DNA from: Roseicyclus persicicus
GTDB taxonomy: Bacteria > Pseudomonadota > Alphaproteobacteria > Rhodobacterales > Rhodobacteraceae
Direction: 5' to 3'
NCBI RefSeq assembly: GCF_012395815.1
Contig: NZ_JAAZQQ010000003.1
Coordinates: 248,001 to 312,000, forward strand
DNA length: 64,000 nucleotides
Position numbers and translations under genes: made by a program. The notes beneath the pieces were generated by a model. That model saw only the letters and a program-made list of their open reading frames with translations. It made no database searches and was not told the DNA's origin. This document shows positions 12,500 to 21,683 of the stretch, in pieces. Numbering within the stretch: the first letter of the stretch is position 1; each line of letters starts with the position of its first letter.

Positions 12500-13482
12500 G
12501 CCGCGGCCCTCCGGGTCTTGAAGATCAGGTGCAGGAACAGCGGCGCGCCGACGATGGCCATGAGGACGCCGAGCTTGAGGTCGCGCTCGGGCAGGACCAG
12601 CCGCACCGCGATGTCGGCCAGCAGGACCATCGCCGCCCCGCCCAGCGCCGAGGCGGGCAGCAGCACCGAGGGGCGCGCCCCCACCAGCGGGCGCAGCAGG
12701 TGCGGCACCACGAGGCCGACGAAGCCGATCGCGCCCGCCACCGCGGTGGCCGCGCCCACGCAGGCGGCGACCCCGAGGACCAGCCGCAGCCGCAGCCGGG
12801 CGAGCCGGACCCCGAGGGCGGCGGCCGCATCCTCGCCCAGCGTGAGGGCGTCGAGGCCCCGGCCGAGCGGCAGCAGCAGCGCCCAGCCCAGCGCCATGAA
12901 GGGCGCGGCGAGCCAGACATGCGTCAGGCTCCGGTCGGCGAGCGAGCCCATCATCCAGAACACGATCTCGGCGGTGGCGAAGGGGTTGGGCGACAGGTTC
13001 AGCGCCAGCGAGGTCAGCGCGCCGGCCAGCGCCGAGATGGCGATGCCGGCGAGGATGAGGGTCAGCGACCCGCCGCGCGGCCCGGCGAGCAGCAGGATCA
13101 GCAGCACCGCGACCACGGCGCCGGCCAGCGCCATGAGCGGCAGGGCCAGCCCGAAGGCGGCCGCCGCGCCGGTCTGGAGCGCGATCACGGCGCCCAGCGC
13201 GGCCGAGCCCGAGACGCCGATCAGGCCCGGTTCCGCCAGCGGGTTGCGCAGGTAGCCCTGCAGCGCCGCGCCCGACAGGCCGAGGCTTGCGCCAACCAGG
13301 ACGGCGAGGAGCGCGCGGGGCAGGCGGATCTCGCGCATCACCAGGGTCACGGCCTCGCCCTGGCCGGTCAGCAGCGCCGACAGGCTTTCGCCCGGCCCGA
13401 AGCCCGCCGGCCCCGTCAGCAGCGACACCAGCACCAGCGCGGCGGTCAGGAGGACGAGGCCGGGGAACAGCGCGCGGGTCAC
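12496..13482 (-). CDS. btuC: Cobalamin ABC transporter permease (FecCD family)
   Basis: 328 residues with about ten hydrophobic segments and family blocks: LPRALLAVLVGASLGLSGAALQG, RNPLAEPGLIGVSGSAALGAV and GFVGLVVPHLLRPLVG (the coupling-helix region). It forms the inner-membrane channel with BtuD. The open frame extends to 14034, but the extra part is a shadow of btuF. The GTG at 13482 forms a GTGA overlap with the btuF stop and gives the normal FecCD length, so I use it. Confidence 0.9.
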   Translation of the reverse strand: MTRALFPGLVLLTAALVLVSLLTGPAGFGPGESLSALLTGQGEAVTLVMREIRLPRALLAVLVGASLGLSGAALQGYLRNPLAEPGLIGVSGSAALGAVIALQTGAAAAFGLALPLMALAGAVVAVLLILLLAGPRGGSLTLILAGIAISALAGALTSLALNLSPNPFATAEIVFWMMGSLADRSLTHVWLAAPFMALGWALLLPLGRGLDALTLGEDAAAALGVRLARLRLRLVLGVAACVGAATAVAGAIGFVGLVVPHLLRPLVGARPSVLLPASALGGAAMVLLADIAVRLVLPERDLKLGVLMAIVGAPLFLHLIFKTRRAAA

Positions 13483-14339
13483 GGGGCGGCCTCCATCGCC
13501 TGCCGCGCGTCCACGAGGTCGCGCAGCGCCGCGATGATGCGGGGGGTGCCGCAGGCCCAGTCGGGGCTGTCCTCGTGGCCGGTGCCGGCGGCGATCAGGG
13601 CCATCAGCGCGGGATGGTGCAGGATCTCCTCGGCGCGGGAGGCGCCGGGAAAGGTCTCGGCCCGCACGATCAGGTCGGGCGCGGCCATCACCAGCAGCTC
13701 GAGCGCGATCTGCCCGGTGTCGCTGCGCCCGATCTCGGCGGCGACGTTGCGAAAACCGGCCCGGGTCAGGACCTCGTGCGCCAGCGCCCCCTCGCCGGTG
13801 GTATAGCCGTTCGGGCCATAGAGCACCGCGCGCGGGCCGAGGTCGGCCGCCGTCAGGGCGGCCAGATCCGTCTCGAACCGGCGGATCAGTGTCTGTGCGG
13901 CCTCTTCCCGGCCCAGCAGCGCGCCGACCTCGGCCAGACGCGCGGGGATGTCCGGCAGGCTGTCCACGCCGGGCACCTGCACCACCCGCAGCCCGAGCCG
14001 CCGCAGCATGGCAAGCGCGGTGGGGTCGGACCACGGGTGCGCCAGCACGAGGTCGGGGGACAGGAGATAGATCTGCTCGGCCCCGCCGTGGTTGAGGTGC
14101 AGCCCCGCGGTGGCCGCGGCCATCGGCGAGGAGACCGGATCGGCCGAGACATGGCTGACCGACACGAGCTGCCCCGGCGCGGCGAGCATCAGCGCGTACT
14201 GGTCGGTGCAGAGGTTCATCGACACGACCCTCTGCGGCGCGCCCTCCGGCGCGTCGGCAAGGCCCGGCCCGGCGGCGAGCGCAAGGCCCGCCGCCAGAAC
14301 CGCGCCCCGGAGGCGCTCAGAACCGCGAGCGCAGGCCAA
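13479..14339 (-). CDS. btuF: Periplasmic cobalamin-binding protein of the ABC importer
   Basis: 286 residues with a likely signal peptide (residues 1-29, GAVLAAGLALAAGPGLADA). The rest is a type III solute-binding protein (PF01497-like): RVVSMNLCTDQYALML begins the first lobe, a long helix links the lobes, and GTPRIIAALRDL ends the second. It carries B12 from BtuB to BtuCD. The start overlaps the end of btuB by 23 nt, the only junction in the operon that is not a 4-nt overlap. B12 specificity is inferred from the riboswitch. Confidence 0.88.
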   Translation of the reverse strand: MACARGSERLRGAVLAAGLALAAGPGLADAPEGAPQRVVSMNLCTDQYALMLAAPGQLVSVSHVSADPVSSPMAAATAGLHLNHGGAEQIYLLSPDLVLAHPWSDPTALAMLRRLGLRVVQVPGVDSLPDIPARLAEVGALLGREEAAQTLIRRFETDLAALTAADLGPRAVLYGPNGYTTGEGALAHEVLTRAGFRNVAAEIGRSDTGQIALELLVMAAPDLIVRAETFPGASRAEEILHHPALMALIAAGTGHEDSPDWACGTPRIIAALRDLVDARQAMEAAP

Positions 14340-16161
14340 TATAGACCGCCCTGTCGCTGGTGCCGTAGTTGCGGAACAGCTGGTACTCCTCGTCGGTCAG
14401 GTTCTCGATCCGCAGGTAGGCCTCGACCTCCTCGGCCAGCGCGTAGGTGAAGGTCGCGTGGGCGATGGTGTAGTCGCCCAGCGTCGGACGGTCCCACACC
14501 GACTGCACCGAGAGCGCCAGCGACAGCCGGTCGGTCAGGTCGCCGGTCAGGGTCAGCGAGGCGTCGTGCTCGGGGAACTCGAGGTTCCATGCGTTGCCGC
14601 TGTCCAGCGGCGGGTTGCGCCCGTCGGTGTAGGTGTAGCTGCCGTCGATCCGCCAGGCCGCGCCGATCGGCGCGCCGGCCTCCAGCTCCACCCCGCGCCG
14701 GATCACGGTGCCGGCGACCTGCCGGTAGACGTAGGGCGAGCCCGGGATGAAGGGCAGGTCGATCAGGTTGGTCGTCTCGTTGTAGAACAGGGTCGCGCGG
14801 GCGAAGGCGTCGGGGCCGAAGCGCCGTTCGACGCCGAGGTCGACCGACCGGCTTTCCTCGGGCTGCAGCGCCGCGTTGCCGAAGGGGCCGTAGAGCTCGT
14901 AGAGCGACGGGGCCCGGTAGCTCTGGGCGGCCGATGCGCGGACGATCCAGTCGTCGCTCGGGCGCCACGACATGGCGATCCGCCCGGAGGTCAGGCCGCC
15001 GAACTGCGAGTGGTCGTCGTGGCGCAGGGTCGCCGCGACGTCGATGCCCGGAGCGGGCGACCACGCCACCTCGCCGAAGAGGCCGAAGATCTCGCTCTCG
15101 CCCCGCGCGGGGCCGAAGTCGCCGGCCTGGGAAAAGGTCTCGCGCGTGGCGTCGAGGCCGAAGCGCAGCTCGGTCGTCGGGGCGACCTGCGCGACGCCGA
15201 GGTAGCTCAGGCCGACGCGCTCGCCCATGTAGACGTTGTTGGCCCCGCCGAACCCGGTCGAGCCGCGCACGTCGCGCTCGATCTCGTACCAGGTGGCGGC
15301 GAAGGTGCTGTCTATCGGGCCGGTCGGCAGCTCCAGGTAGGCGCGCAGGCCGACCGAATCGTTGTAGGACACCTCGTCGGGGCTGCCGTCGCCGACGGGG
15401 AACTGCTCGTCGAACTCGATCCGCGCCTCCTCGACGAAGCCGTTCAGCCCGACGCGCCCGCCATTGGCGAGGTCATGGCCCAGCGAGAAGCTGAGCCGGG
15501 TCGATTCGAACCCGTCGGCCTCGGTGTTGCCCTGGTTCTCGTCGGCGGCCGAGAAGCCCTCGGTCTGCGTGCGCGACAGGGTGAAGGCATAGTCGAACGC
15601 GCCGATCCGGGCCGCCACGCCATAGCTGCCGCGGAGCGTGTCGTAGCTGCCGGCCTCGAGGCTGAGGGTCTGGGTGACGCCCTCCTCCTCGGCGCGCAGC
15701 GTGGTGATGTTGATGACGCCGCCGATCGCCTCGGAGCCGTAGACGGCCGACTGTCCGCCGCGCAGTAGCTCGATCCGCGAGATGTCGGCGGTGGTCAGGC
15801 TGCCGAAGTCGAAGGCCACCTGCGGGCCCGACACGTCGCTGACGTCGATGCCGTCGACGAGGACGCGGACGTAGTTCTGCCCGGCGCCGCGGATGGTGAT
15901 CGAGGTGAGGCCGCCGATCGGCCCGCGCGCGCGGACGTCGACGCCCGGCAGGCGGGCGAGGTAGTCCACCAGGCGCGTCTCGCCGGTGGCCTGAAGCTCC
16001 TCGCGGGTGACGACCGAGACGGTGGCGCCGGTTTCCTCCAGCGTGGTTTCGCCGAAGGCGCCGGAAAAGACGATCTCGTCGAGGTCGAAGACGGTCTGCG
16101 CCGACGCGACGGCCGGCAGGAGCAGCGCCGGGAGCAGCGCCGCTGTGACGTGGTGTTTCAT
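14317..16161 (-). CDS. btuB: TonB-dependent vitamin B12 receptor
   Basis: A 614-residue outer-membrane receptor. The signal peptide is residues 1-21, ending in VASAQ. A TonB box-like segment DLDEIVFSG follows at once, then the plug domain (VSVVTREELQATGE and IRGAGQNYVRVLVDGIDVSD) and a beta barrel ending in GLRSRF with the terminal Phe typical of barrel proteins. Length matches BtuB (about 600), shorter than most siderophore receptors. It is the first gene after the cobalamin riboswitch, which gives the substrate. The SD, GAGGGGG, lies 4 nt before the ATG and is predicted to be hidden in one of two leader structures. Confidence 0.94.
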   Translation of the reverse strand: MKHHVTAALLPALLLPAVASAQTVFDLDEIVFSGAFGETTLEETGATVSVVTREELQATGETRLVDYLARLPGVDVRARGPIGGLTSITIRGAGQNYVRVLVDGIDVSDVSGPQVAFDFGSLTTADISRIELLRGGQSAVYGSEAIGGVINITTLRAEEEGVTQTLSLEAGSYDTLRGSYGVAARIGAFDYAFTLSRTQTEGFSAADENQGNTEADGFESTRLSFSLGHDLANGGRVGLNGFVEEARIEFDEQFPVGDGSPDEVSYNDSVGLRAYLELPTGPIDSTFAATWYEIERDVRGSTGFGGANNVYMGERVGLSYLGVAQVAPTTELRFGLDATRETFSQAGDFGPARGESEIFGLFGEVAWSPAPGIDVAATLRHDDHSQFGGLTSGRIAMSWRPSDDWIVRASAAQSYRAPSLYELYGPFGNAALQPEESRSVDLGVERRFGPDAFARATLFYNETTNLIDLPFIPGSPYVYRQVAGTVIRRGVELEAGAPIGAAWRIDGSYTYTDGRNPPLDSGNAWNLEFPEHDASLTLTGDLTDRLSLALSVQSVWDRPTLGDYTIAHATFTYALAEEVEAYLRIENLTDEEYQLFRNYGTSDRAVYIGLRSRF

Positions 16162-16163
16162 AT

Positions 16164-16240
16164 GTCCCCCTCGCGGGCCAGCCTCGGCCCGTCAGGATTG
16201 CAGCGATGTTCTTGAGGGGGGCAGACAGACCCCTCCCGCG
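16164..16240 (-). promoter_or_regulatory. Predicted expression platform: alternative SD / anti-SD pairing before btuB
   Basis: Read on the minus strand, the leader contains GAGGGG (16235-16230), CCCCCUC (16220-16214), a perfect hairpin CGGGCC-GGCCCG (16191-16174) and then the SD GAGGGGG (16172-16166). CCCCCUC can pair with the upstream GAGGGG or with the SD, not both. Pairing with the SD would close the ribosome-binding site. This fits a translational switch under the riboswitch. It is inference from base pairing only. Confidence 0.55.
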
Positions 16241-16312
16241 AACGGTGAAGTGTGTCACCACGACGGAAGGGTCCGTTGCCCATGGCGCCCACCGCGCCCG
16301 GACAGGGTGATC

Positions 16313-16487
16313 ACTCCGGCAGGTCTCCTGACTTGCGGGTCGTCGCGGGTGCCGGGCCTTCCCGGGGGTCGCCCCCCAGTGGCATGTGCCGGTGCCGCTC
16401 GCCGCTTACAGTTGCGGGGGCAGTCGCGGGTTTGCACCGCGTTCCCTTTTCACCGGACGGTTGAACCGCCCGGACCGAAGCGCCCTC
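16313..16487 (-). promoter_or_regulatory. Cobalamin (AdoCbl) riboswitch controlling the btu operon
   Basis: The minus strand shows the conserved blocks in order: GGTGAAAAGGGAAC (16453-16440), GGTGCAAACCCGCGACTG, then CCCCGCAACTGTAAGC, then GCCACTG, then the GGGAAGG element, and finally the B12 box AGTCAGGAGACCTGCC (16334-16319). This is a near-textbook aptamer. Cobalamin binding normally reduces expression of uptake genes. The region 16488-16619 shows nothing else clear apart from the ribosome-binding site of the divergent gene at 16620. Confidence 0.96.
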
Positions 16488-16619
16488 ACGGTAGCGTGAA
16501 GCCCGCCGCCGCGGCAAGGCCATGTGCGACGCCTGCCGGTCCGAAACCGAATTTGCCGCAGGGCCGTTGCATCCGGTTCCGCCTTGCGCCTTGCTGGCCG
16601 CGACGAGAGGGAGGGCGCC

Positions 16620-17432
16620 ATGCCGATCACCGACTGGGACGATGCCTACGCCAATGCCGCCCACATCCCGGGCGCCGAGCGCTTCCTGGCCGACTGGCCC
16701 GCGCGCACCGCCGCCCTGCGCGACCTGCACCCGCCCGAGGTGCTGCGCTACGGGCCGGGCGCGCGTCAGATGATCGACCTGTTTCGACCCGAAACCGCCG
16801 TGCAGGGTCTGACGGTGGTGGTGCACGGGGGCTACTGGATGCGGTTCTCGCCGGACGAGTTCGGCTTTCTCGCCGGGGGGCCGCTGGCGCGGGGGCAGGC
16901 GGTGGCCGCGCTGCGCTACACGCTCGCCACCGAGGCACGCATCGCCGAGATCACGCGCGAGATCGCCGCGGCGATCCGCGTGGCCGCGGCGGCGGTGCCG
17001 GGGCCGATCCACCTGACCGGGCATTCGGCCGGCGGGCACCTCGTCACGCGGATGGTCTGCGAGGGCGTGCTGGAGGATGCCGTCGCCGCGCGCATCGGGC
17101 ATGTTCTGTCGGTGTCAGGGGTGCATGACCTGCGGCCGCTGCTGCGTACGGGGATGAACGCCACGCTGCGGCTGGATGCGGCCGAGGCCGCCGCCGAGAG
17201 CCCCGCGCTCCTGCTGCCGCGGCCGGGGGTGCGGGTGACCTGCGCGGTCGGCGCCGACGAGCGGCCCGAGTTCCGGCGGCAGACCGACCTGTTGGCGAAT
17301 GTCTGGTGGGGGCTGGGGGCCGAGACGCGGGCGGTGCATCTGCCCGGCCTGCACCATTTCGACGTGATCGACGGGCTGGCCGCGCCGGACGGCGCGCTGA
17401 CGCGGCTCCTGCTGGATCAGAGCCGTTCGTAG
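16620..17432 (+). CDS. Alpha/beta hydrolase, arylformamidase-like
   Basis: 270 residues. VVHGGYWM is the HGGxW oxyanion motif of arylformamidases (kynurenine formamidase of the alpha/beta-hydrolase kind), and LTGHSAGGHL holds the nucleophile Ser. LHHFDVIDGL near the C-terminus supplies the catalytic His. The start at 16620 has AGAGGGAGG upstream. No other tryptophan-degradation gene is near, so N-formylkynurenine is only a possible substrate; related enzymes act on other amides and esters. It overlaps the convergent MarR gene by 16 nt. Confidence 0.85.
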   Translation: MPITDWDDAYANAAHIPGAERFLADWPARTAALRDLHPPEVLRYGPGARQMIDLFRPETAVQGLTVVVHGGYWMRFSPDEFGFLAGGPLARGQAVAALRYTLATEARIAEITREIAAAIRVAAAAVPGPIHLTGHSAGGHLVTRMVCEGVLEDAVAARIGHVLSVSGVHDLRPLLRTGMNATLRLDAAEAAAESPALLLPRPGVRVTCAVGADERPEFRRQTDLLANVWWGLGAETRAVHLPGLHHFDVIDGLAAPDGALTRLLLDQSRS

Positions 17433-17851
17433 AGGCCGCCGATCGTCGTTTTGAGGCAGGCGCGGTCCTCGGGGCCGAGTTCCTCGAGGATGGTCGATTC
17501 GATCTCGCGGGCGAGGAACTTGAGCCGCGTCACCTCCTCGGTGCCCTTGTCGCTCAGGCGCACCACGAGGCGGCGGCGGTCGGCGGTGTCGCGCACCACC
17601 GAGATCATGTCCAGATCCTCCAGCCGGCGCTGCGCCCGGCTGACGCGGGCGGCGTCCATCGCGGTCAGGACGCAGAGATCCTGGCTGGAACAGGGTTGGT
17701 GGGCCGGCAGCGCCATCATGATCCGCCATTCGGGCACCTGCATGCCCGCGACTTCCATGATCTGCTGAAAGGCCCGACCTGCGATCACCGACATCTGGAA
17801 AGGCAGGAAGTCGGTCAGGTCGAAGAGGAGGGTGTTGGCCTGGTCGCGCAC
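17417..17851 (-). CDS. MarR-family transcriptional regulator
   Basis: 144 residues with the MarR winged-helix core: WRIMMALPAHQPCSSQDLCVLTAMDAARVSRAQRRLEDLDMI for the recognition part, and the wing DTADRRRLVVRLSDKG. Starts with GTG and a weak ribosome-binding site. It overlaps the hydrolase at its 3' end by 16 nt. It faces away from serC. A target cannot be read from the sequence. Confidence 0.9.
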   Translation of the reverse strand: MRDQANTLLFDLTDFLPFQMSVIAGRAFQQIMEVAGMQVPEWRIMMALPAHQPCSSQDLCVLTAMDAARVSRAQRRLEDLDMISVVRDTADRRRLVVRLSDKGTEEVTRLKFLAREIESTILEELGPEDRACLKTTIGGLYERL

Positions 17852-18124
17852 GCGAGACCCCAGTGCTGGTTGTGTTCTTCGTGGGTCGTTCGCCTCAGAG
17901 TTTAGCGCCGTGCCGCGCTTTCGGGCAAGCGGTTTGTCAACCGGGCTGGACAGCTGCGGGAAAAAACCGCGGCGCCCTGTCAGTTAAGATTGTCATATCA
18001 AGGGCATGTCGCCGTCGCGCGGGGCCCGCACCCGTTGCCGCAGGCCCCGGGGTCCGGGCCACCACGCGGGCGGGTTTCCGATCGTGAACCGGCGTCGCGG
18101 CGGCGCGCCCGAATGCGACGTTTC

Positions 18125-18223
18125 GGGCGCATTTTCCGTCTTGCCGGGTGCATCGGCGCCCCGTATGAGCAGCGGCGGGACACCCCTCCCCAACGAGGGG
18201 CGTATATCTGAGAGGATATCAGA
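18125..18223 (+). promoter_or_regulatory. Structured leader of serC (candidate serC RNA motif)
   Basis: Two hairpins lie just before the serC ATG: CCCCTC (18183-18188) with GAGGGG (18195-18200), and ATATC (18204-18208) with GATAT (18215-18219). The second has the ribosome-binding site GAGAGG in its loop and 3' arm. GGGCGC (18125-18130) can also pair with GCGCCC (18156-18161). A two-hairpin serC leader is known in alphaproteobacteria; I recognise the layout but cannot verify the consensus. The rest of the 374-nt gap (17852-18124) shows nothing clear. Confidence 0.5.
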
Positions 18224-18225
18224 TC

Positions 18226-19407
<1,182 letters not shown>

Positions 19408-19414
19408 GCGTCCC

Positions 19415-19436
19415 CTTCATCTTTCCCCAAATACGC
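19415..19436 (+). repeat. Intergenic 22-nt repeat, copy 1
   Basis: CTTCATCTTTCCCCAAATAC followed by GC, between serC and serA. It is the reverse complement of copy 4 with one or two changes and matches copy 2 in all but one position. See the other copies at 46845, 48923 and 51590. Confidence 0.75.
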
Positions 19437-19486
19437 ATGTGCCGGTCCGCCACGGGGCGACCGGCCTGTCCAGAGGAGTGCCCGAC

Positions 19487-21082
19487 ATGGCCCCCAAGGT
19501 TCTGATTTCCGACAAGCTGTCGGACGCCGCCGTGCAGATCTTCACCGATCGCGGCATCGACGTGACCTTCGACCCCTCGATCGGCAAGGACAAGGACAAG
19601 CTCCTTGCCGTGATCGATCAGTATGACGGCCTCGCCATCCGCTCGGCCACCAAGGTCACGGAAAAGATCATCGCCGCCGCCACCAACCTCAAGGTGATCG
19701 GCCGCGCCGGCATCGGGGTCGACAACGTCGACATCCCGGCGGCGTCGAAGAAGGGCATCATCGTGATGAACACGCCCTTCGGCAACTCGATCACCACGGC
19801 CGAGCACGCCATCGCGATGATGTTCGCCGTCGCCCGCGAAATTCCCGAGGCCAACGCCTCGACCCATGCCGGGAAGTGGGAAAAGTCCCGCTTCATGGGC
19901 GTGGAGCTGACCGGCAAGACGCTGGGCGTGATCGGGGCGGGCAACATCGGCTCGATCGTCTGCAACCGGGCGCAGGGCCTGAAGATGAAGGTCGTGGCCT
20001 ACGACCCCTTCCTGTCCGAGGAGCGCGCGACCCAGATCGGCGTCACCAAGGTGGAGCTGGACGAGCTGCTGGCGCGGGCCGATTTCATCACGCTGCACGT
20101 CCCCTACACGGACAAGACCGCCAACATCCTGTCGGCCGAGAACCTGGCCAAGACCAAGAAGGGCGTCCGCATCATCAACTGCGCCCGCGGCGGGCTGGTC
20201 GACGAGGAGGCGCTGGCGGGGCTCCTGAAATCCGGCCATGTCGCCGGCGCGGCCTTCGACGTGTTCAAGGAGGAACCGGCCACCGAGAACCCGCTGTTCA
20301 ACCTGCCGAACGTGGTCGTCACGCCGCACCTCGGCGCCGCCACCACCGAGGCGCAGGAGAACGTCGCCCTGCAGGTCGCGGAACAGATGGCCGACTACCT
20401 GCTGACCGGCGCGGTGTCGAACGCGCTCAACATGCCGTCGGTCACCGCCGAGGAGGCGCGGATCATGGGGCCGTGGCTGAAGCTGTCGGAGCATCTGGGT
20501 GCCTTCGTCGGCCAGCTGACCGACGAGCCCATCGAGTCGATCGAGGTGGTCTACAACGGCATCGCCAAGGACATGAACCTCAAGGCGCTGAACTGCGCCG
20601 CCATCGCCGGCGTGATGAAGGCCACCAACCCCGACGTGAACATGGTCTCGGCCCCGATCATGGCCAAGGAGCGGGGGGTCGAGCTGTCGACCACCACGCA
20701 GGACAAGACCGGCGTCTTCGACGGCTACATCCGCCTTGTCGTGACCACGCCGACCCGGACGCGGTCGATCGCCGGCACGGTGTTCAGCGACGGCAAGCCG
20801 CGCTTCATCCAGATCAAGGGCATCAACATCGACGCCGAGATCGGGCAGCACATGCTCTACACCACCAACAAGGACGTGCCCGGCATCATCGGCACGCTGG
20901 GGCAGACGCTGGGCCAGGGCGGGGTGAACATCGCCAACTTCACCCTCGGCCGGTCCGAGCGCCACGGCGAGGCCATCGCGCTGCTGTACCTCGACGAGAC
21001 GCCGCCGGCCGAGGTGCTGGACAAGCTGACCGCGACCGGCCTGTTCCAGCAGGTGCGCCCGCTTCAGTTCGACGCGGCCTGA
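19487..21082 (+). CDS. serA: D-3-phosphoglycerate dehydrogenase
   Basis: 531 residues, the long form. It starts serine synthesis by oxidising 3-phosphoglycerate with NAD. NAD-binding GVIGAGNIGSIV lies at about residues 146-157, NCARGGLVDEEAL and the catalytic PHLGAAT (His with nearby Glu) follow, and the C-terminal half holds the extra substrate-binding domain and an ACT domain (KDVPGIIGTLGQTLGQGGVNIANF) that normally senses serine. AGAGGAG lies 10 nt before the ATG. A strong terminator follows. Confidence 0.98.
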   Translation: MAPKVLISDKLSDAAVQIFTDRGIDVTFDPSIGKDKDKLLAVIDQYDGLAIRSATKVTEKIIAAATNLKVIGRAGIGVDNVDIPAASKKGIIVMNTPFGNSITTAEHAIAMMFAVAREIPEANASTHAGKWEKSRFMGVELTGKTLGVIGAGNIGSIVCNRAQGLKMKVVAYDPFLSEERATQIGVTKVELDELLARADFITLHVPYTDKTANILSAENLAKTKKGVRIINCARGGLVDEEALAGLLKSGHVAGAAFDVFKEEPATENPLFNLPNVVVTPHLGAATTEAQENVALQVAEQMADYLLTGAVSNALNMPSVTAEEARIMGPWLKLSEHLGAFVGQLTDEPIESIEVVYNGIAKDMNLKALNCAAIAGVMKATNPDVNMVSAPIMAKERGVELSTTTQDKTGVFDGYIRLVVTTPTRTRSIAGTVFSDGKPRFIQIKGINIDAEIGQHMLYTTNKDVPGIIGTLGQTLGQGGVNIANFTLGRSERHGEAIALLYLDETPPAEVLDKLTATGLFQQVRPLQFDAA

Positions 21083-21102
21083 GCCCGTCCTGCGCGACCA
21101 TA

Positions 21103-21138
21103 AGGCCCGCCGCACCCGCTTGCGGCGGGCCTGTCTTT
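21103..21138 (+). terminator. Terminator of serC-serA
   Basis: A perfect 12-bp stem (AGGCCCGCCGCA, 21103-21114, with TGCGGCGGGCCT, 21121-21132) followed by GTCTTTT. It lies 20 nt after the serA stop. Confidence 0.88.
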
Positions 21139-21178
21139 TGCGCCACTCTCGCACACAACCGTAACGGGTGCCGGTGCC

Positions 21179-21655
21179 ATGACCGATCCCTTCGTCCTCG
21201 ACGGCTTCCTGCCCTACCGCATCGCGGTGCTGGCCGGGCGGCTGAGCCGCGAGTTCTCGCGCTTCTACCAGGAGCGATTCGGGCTCTCCCGCGCCGAATG
21301 GCGGGTGATGGCGCATCTGAGCCAGGAGGCGGAGGTGTCGGTGCGCGAGATCCACGCCCGCGTCGACATGGACAAGTCCAAGGTCAGCCGCGCCGCCACC
21401 CGGCTGGAGGAGGCCGGCATCGTCACCAAGCAGGTCAGCCAGCGCGACCGCAGGCTGGTGGTGCTGGCGCTGACCGACAAGGGCTCCGCGATGATGGCCG
21501 AGCTGGCCGGGGCCGCCCGCGCCTACCACGACGAGCTGATCGGGCGGCTCGGGCCCGAGGCGGCGGGGTTTCTCGGCGGCATCGACGCGCTGATGGGCGA
21601 GGCGGGGGCGACGCCACGTCACACTGGCGCGGTGCGGTCCGCCGCGGGCGAATAG
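21179..21655 (+). CDS. MarR-family transcriptional regulator upstream of the thiolase
   Basis: 158 residues. The MarR core reads WRVMAHLSQEAEVSVREIHARVDMDKSKVSRAATRLEEAG, with the wing SQRDRRLVVLALTDKG. It ends 28 nt before the thiolase start and so is probably co-transcribed with it. Its closeness suggests it may control the thiolase, but no operator is obvious. It is only distantly similar to the other MarR protein in the window. Confidence 0.92.
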   Translation: MTDPFVLDGFLPYRIAVLAGRLSREFSRFYQERFGLSRAEWRVMAHLSQEAEVSVREIHARVDMDKSKVSRAATRLEEAGIVTKQVSQRDRRLVVLALTDKGSAMMAELAGAARAYHDELIGRLGPEAAGFLGGIDALMGEAGATPRHTGAVRSAAGE

Positions 21656-21683
21656 ACACGGGGTCACGGAGGAGAGAACCACC

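Noticed and set aside
13483-14034. Extension of btuC over btuF.
   Set aside because: It is a frame-shifted shadow of btuF; the GTG at 13482 makes a GTGA overlap and gives the proper permease.
11741-14339. Reading the ABC transporter as a haem or siderophore importer.
   Set aside because: The sequence family cannot separate these, but the operon starts with a cobalamin riboswitch and a BtuB-sized receptor.
15505-15525. A tRNA-like TTCGAA stretch.
   Set aside because: It lies inside btuB and no cloverleaf can be formed around it; I found no tRNA in the window.
17950-17975. Hairpin GCGG-A6-CCGC near the marR promoter as a terminator.
   Set aside because: The stem is only 4 bp and no gene ends there.
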